Assembly (NCBI GenBank): GCA_965365465.1
Contig: CBDUBU010000210.1
Span: 1 to 7,339 of the forward strand
Direction of reading: 5' to 3'
Source of the DNA: CBDUBU01 sp965365465
GTDB lineage: Bacteria; Bacteroidota; Rhodothermia; Rhodothermales; DASSAV01
DNA length: 7,339 nt
Shown here: positions 5,442-7,339 of the stretch, piece after piece
Layout of the letters: each line of letters opens with the position of its first letter
How positions within the stretch are numbered: position 1 is the stretch's first letter
Program-made: the position numbers and the translations under genes
Notes under the pieces: generated by a model
Databases searched by the model: none
What the model saw: the letters and a program-made list of their open reading frames with translations, nothing else
Told to the model about the DNA's origin: nothing

Positions 5442-7339
5442 ATGCAGTTACGGGTTTGCCTCATAGTTCTCGTTTCATTGGTGTCCTTTGAGGCTGCTCT
5501 GGGGCAGGCTTCAGCATACGATGTTCAGTATCGGCCTCCGAAGACGCGCTACCATGTTCTGCCGGGTCTGCAATTCGACATTATCTTCCAGCGTGGGCTG
5601 GAGTGTGAGGCCGATAGCGTGGCAACGATTCTGAAGGAGACGTTTCCGGAGACAGCAAACCTGATTGGTCTGCATGACCTCCTGCACATGCCGGTCATCC
5701 TGAATCGCTTCAATGACCAGTCAAACGGTTACGTTACGCCCCTTCCATTCAAGCAAGAGATCGAGGGCGTCAGCATCAAAGGGTCGCGGTTGCCGGCAAG
5801 GTATTCCTCATGGCTGCGCTTCGTTGCTCCCCATGAACTGACGCACGCAGTACACGCCGACTATCGAACCGGATTCGGGTTAGGAAGCTTGCTTCGCACC
5901 TTCTCTCCAGACCTTGCTCGTTCGATTAATCTGGCTATGCCCAGAGGTTTTGCAGAGGGAATCGCGGTTTACCGCGAAAGCCATGTCGAGCCGGGCGCGG
6001 GACGGCTTAACGCGGCGCTCTTCCAGATGGAATTCCGGGCAGCTATGGCCTCAGACAGGCCCTGGACGTTGGCGCAGGTGCTCACCCCGCCTTCCTACAC
6101 ACGCCCCTTCGACAGGTACTACAATGGGGGAGGTCATTTCTTTCAGTATCTGGTGAGACAGGAAAAGGATGGCTTCCTGGAAAGGACCATGAATCTGCAC
6201 AACCGCTTCCCCTTTTCCGGATTCGGTTTCGAGTTGTGGTATGGAACAGGACGCCTTCCGCACCACCTGGGTAGACAGTTCAGGGAGACAGCGCAAAGTC
6301 AGGGGAGGGCAAGTATTCAGGCTCTTGGCGCTCTTACGACGCATCTTCTCATCGATGGAGCGCGGGGCGTTATTCATCGCCGCCCCCGCTGGATCGACAA
6401 CCAGTCACTCGTCTGTTATATGGAGGGTTATGATGTGCGCCCCGGTTTCTACAGGATCGACGCCAAAACCGGGGAGCGGGAGCTTGTGAGCAACCAGCGG
6501 ATCACCGAGGATTTCTTTTTCAGCCTGAACGGAGATTCGACGGCTATTCAGTTTGCGCGTTACGTTCCCGATCCTCTCGTAACCCTTCAAGCGCTCGCCG
6601 ACGTTTTTGAACTGGATCTGGGTTCCGGAAACGTGCAGCGGCGCACAAAAAAGGGACGCGTGGCGGCGCCGACACCTTCGCCGGAGGGTGGTCTGTGGGC
6701 CTTGCAAAACAACGGGCAGTTCAGCCGGTGGGTGTCTATTGATGAGAGGGGGAGAGTGCGTCCAGTCGCGGAGTTCCCCCATCTGTCTTTCAAGAGCATT
6801 CTTCCTTCTCCTGACGGGAGCACTGTTGCTTTCGTGCTAAACGACCGGGCCCGGCAGGGAATCTACCGGTTGCAGGAAGGAGACAGCGGCAACCGTATGC
6901 TCTCACCCTGGGTGGTTTTTAGAGATGCTTCCGTTTACGATGCAAGCTGGAGCGCCGACGGCGCCTATCTGCTGTTTTCGGCAGATCTCGGAGGCGTAGC
7001 CAATGTGTTTGCTTTTGATGTTGCCAGGTGTCGCCTGCTAAAGATGACCAATGTCCCCTTTGGTGCGCTGGAGCCTGCGCTATCACCCGATGGAAAGATG
7101 CTGGCGTTTGTCAACTACGCGCATGAACGGTATGACCTGGTATGGATGCGCTTCGAGCCTGAAAAAGCCCTCGTAATGGAACGTGATAGCGTGGGGTATG
7201 GACTTCTTCTCTGGTCAAAACCAGAGAAGAAGTGTGAAGAAACGCTGCTCAATTCCGGAGCCAGGCCGTACCAGGCATTTCGATACCTGAAGCCTCGTAT
7301 GCTGTATCCCGTTATCCGTGATGAATACGAAGGAGGAGA
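5442..7339 (+). CDS. Exported HELTH metallopeptidase-like protein with TolB/WD40-type beta-propeller (3' end outside window)
   Basis: The frame is open from ATG 5442 to the window end (632 codons, no stop). Residues 1-25 form a signal peptide with a hydrophobic core LIVLVSLVSF and a likely ASA cleavage site near 25. HELTHAVH (His131, Glu132, His135) is a zinc-peptidase HExxH motif. RGFAEGIAVY (Glu172) supplies the usual third ligand of gluzincin/peptidase MA-like enzymes, so the zinc site looks intact. Propeller-type repeats follow, marked by SPEGG (about 413), SPDGSTVAF (about 456), SADGAYLLF (about 504) and SPDGKMLAF (about 548). The end, RYLKPRMLYPVI (about 614-625), resembles the linker before a surface-antigen outer-membrane barrel in related proteins, but that part is not in the window. 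Location is inferred to be periplasm or outer membrane; the substrate is unknown. No Shine-Dalgarno is visible; an in-frame TAA at 5430-5432 limits upstream extension. It is divergent from the minus-strand gene set. The coding sequence contains a 14-bp hairpin. Confidence 0.88.
   Translation, partial: MQLRVCLIVLVSLVSFEAALGQASAYDVQYRPPKTRYHVLPGLQFDIIFQRGLECEADSVATILKETFPETANLIGLHDLLHMPVILNRFNDQSNGYVTPLPFKQEIEGVSIKGSRLPARYSSWLRFVAPHELTHAVHADYRTGFGLGSLLRTFSPDLARSINLAMPRGFAEGIAVYRESHVEPGAGRLNAALFQMEFRAAMASDRPWTLAQVLTPPSYTRPFDRYYNGGGHFFQYLVRQEKDGFLERTMNLHNRFPFSGFGFELWYGTGRLPHHLGRQFRETAQSQGRASIQALGALTTHLLIDGARGVIHRRPRWIDNQSLVCYMEGYDVRPGFYRIDAKTGERELVSNQRITEDFFFSLNGDSTAIQFARYVPDPLVTLQALADVFELDLGSGNVQRRTKKGRVAAPTPSPEGGLWALQNNGQFSRWVSIDERGRVRPVAEFPHLSFKSILPSPDGSTVAFVLNDRARQGIYRLQEGDSGNRMLSPWVVFRDASVYDASWSADGAYLLFSADLGGVANVFAFDVARCRLLKMTNVPFGALEPALSPDGKMLAFVNYAHERYDLVWMRFEPEKALVMERDSVGYGLLLWSKPEKKCEETLLNSGARPYQAFRYLKPRMLYPVIRDEYEGG
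7202..7233. repeat. Perfect 14-bp inverted repeat with a 4-nt loop inside the peptidase/propeller gene
   Basis: ACTTCTTCTCTGGT (7202-7215) and ACCAGAGAAGAAGT (7220-7233) are exact inverted copies separated by CAAA. The repeat spans codons 587-598 (GLLLWSKPEKKC), between the last recognisable propeller repeat and the RYLKPRMLYP segment. No T-run follows on the plus strand (GTGAAGAAACG), and the frame stays open with family-like sequence beyond it, so it does not look like a gene end. It could be a translation-pausing or mRNA-stability hairpin between domains, or a small inserted or expanded repeat. The structure is certain; the role is unknown. Confidence 0.8.

Overview
The window comes from a bacterial chromosome, with compact gene packing, moderately GC-rich DNA (judged by eye) and five genes or gene fragments. 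It shows no transposase, integrase, phage gene, tRNA, rRNA or CRISPR array. Lineage cannot be fixed. The exported metallopeptidase/beta-propeller protein at the right end is of a kind familiar from the Rhodothermia/Balneolia/Bacteroidota side of the tree, and most starts here lack a Shine-Dalgarno sequence. I offer that placement only as a weak inference.

Layout. (1) Positions 2-796 (+) hold the C-terminal part of a GH13 (alpha-amylase/branching-enzyme type) protein, whose catalytic N-terminal half lies outside the window. A perfect 9-bp hairpin wraps its stop codon. (2) Positions 848-1270 (+) encode a 140-residue acidic protein of unknown function with a good Shine-Dalgarno; a 13-bp palindrome sits directly before that site. 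(3) Positions 5236 to 1286 (-) form a tightly spaced run of three genes. In transcription order they are an unknown 194-residue protein with a possible tubby/LURP-one-like fold, a 693-residue YyaL/SSP411-type protein (thioredoxin-like DUF255 plus an alpha/alpha barrel), and a 396-residue thiolase. Gaps are 38 and 55 bp, so co-transcription is likely. The last gap carries an inverted repeat just upstream of the thiolase start. The thiolase and the 140-residue gene converge, 15 bp apart. (4) Positions 5237-5441 are a 205-bp divergent intergenic region with an 8-bp inverted repeat. (5) From 5442 to the window end (+) runs an exported protein with a signal peptide, an HELTH zinc-peptidase motif and TolB/WD40-type propeller repeats; its C-terminus is cut off. 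Its coding sequence contains a perfect 14-bp/4-nt-loop hairpin (7202-7233), the most statistically surprising nucleotide feature in the window.

Function. The genes do not form one obvious pathway: glycan metabolism on the left, a putative operon of a redox-like protein and acyl-CoA chemistry in the middle, and an envelope protein on the right. I found no convincing new defence, mobile or biosynthetic system. The points worth a second look are the intragenic hairpin, the inverted repeats between genes, and the two uncharacterised proteins.
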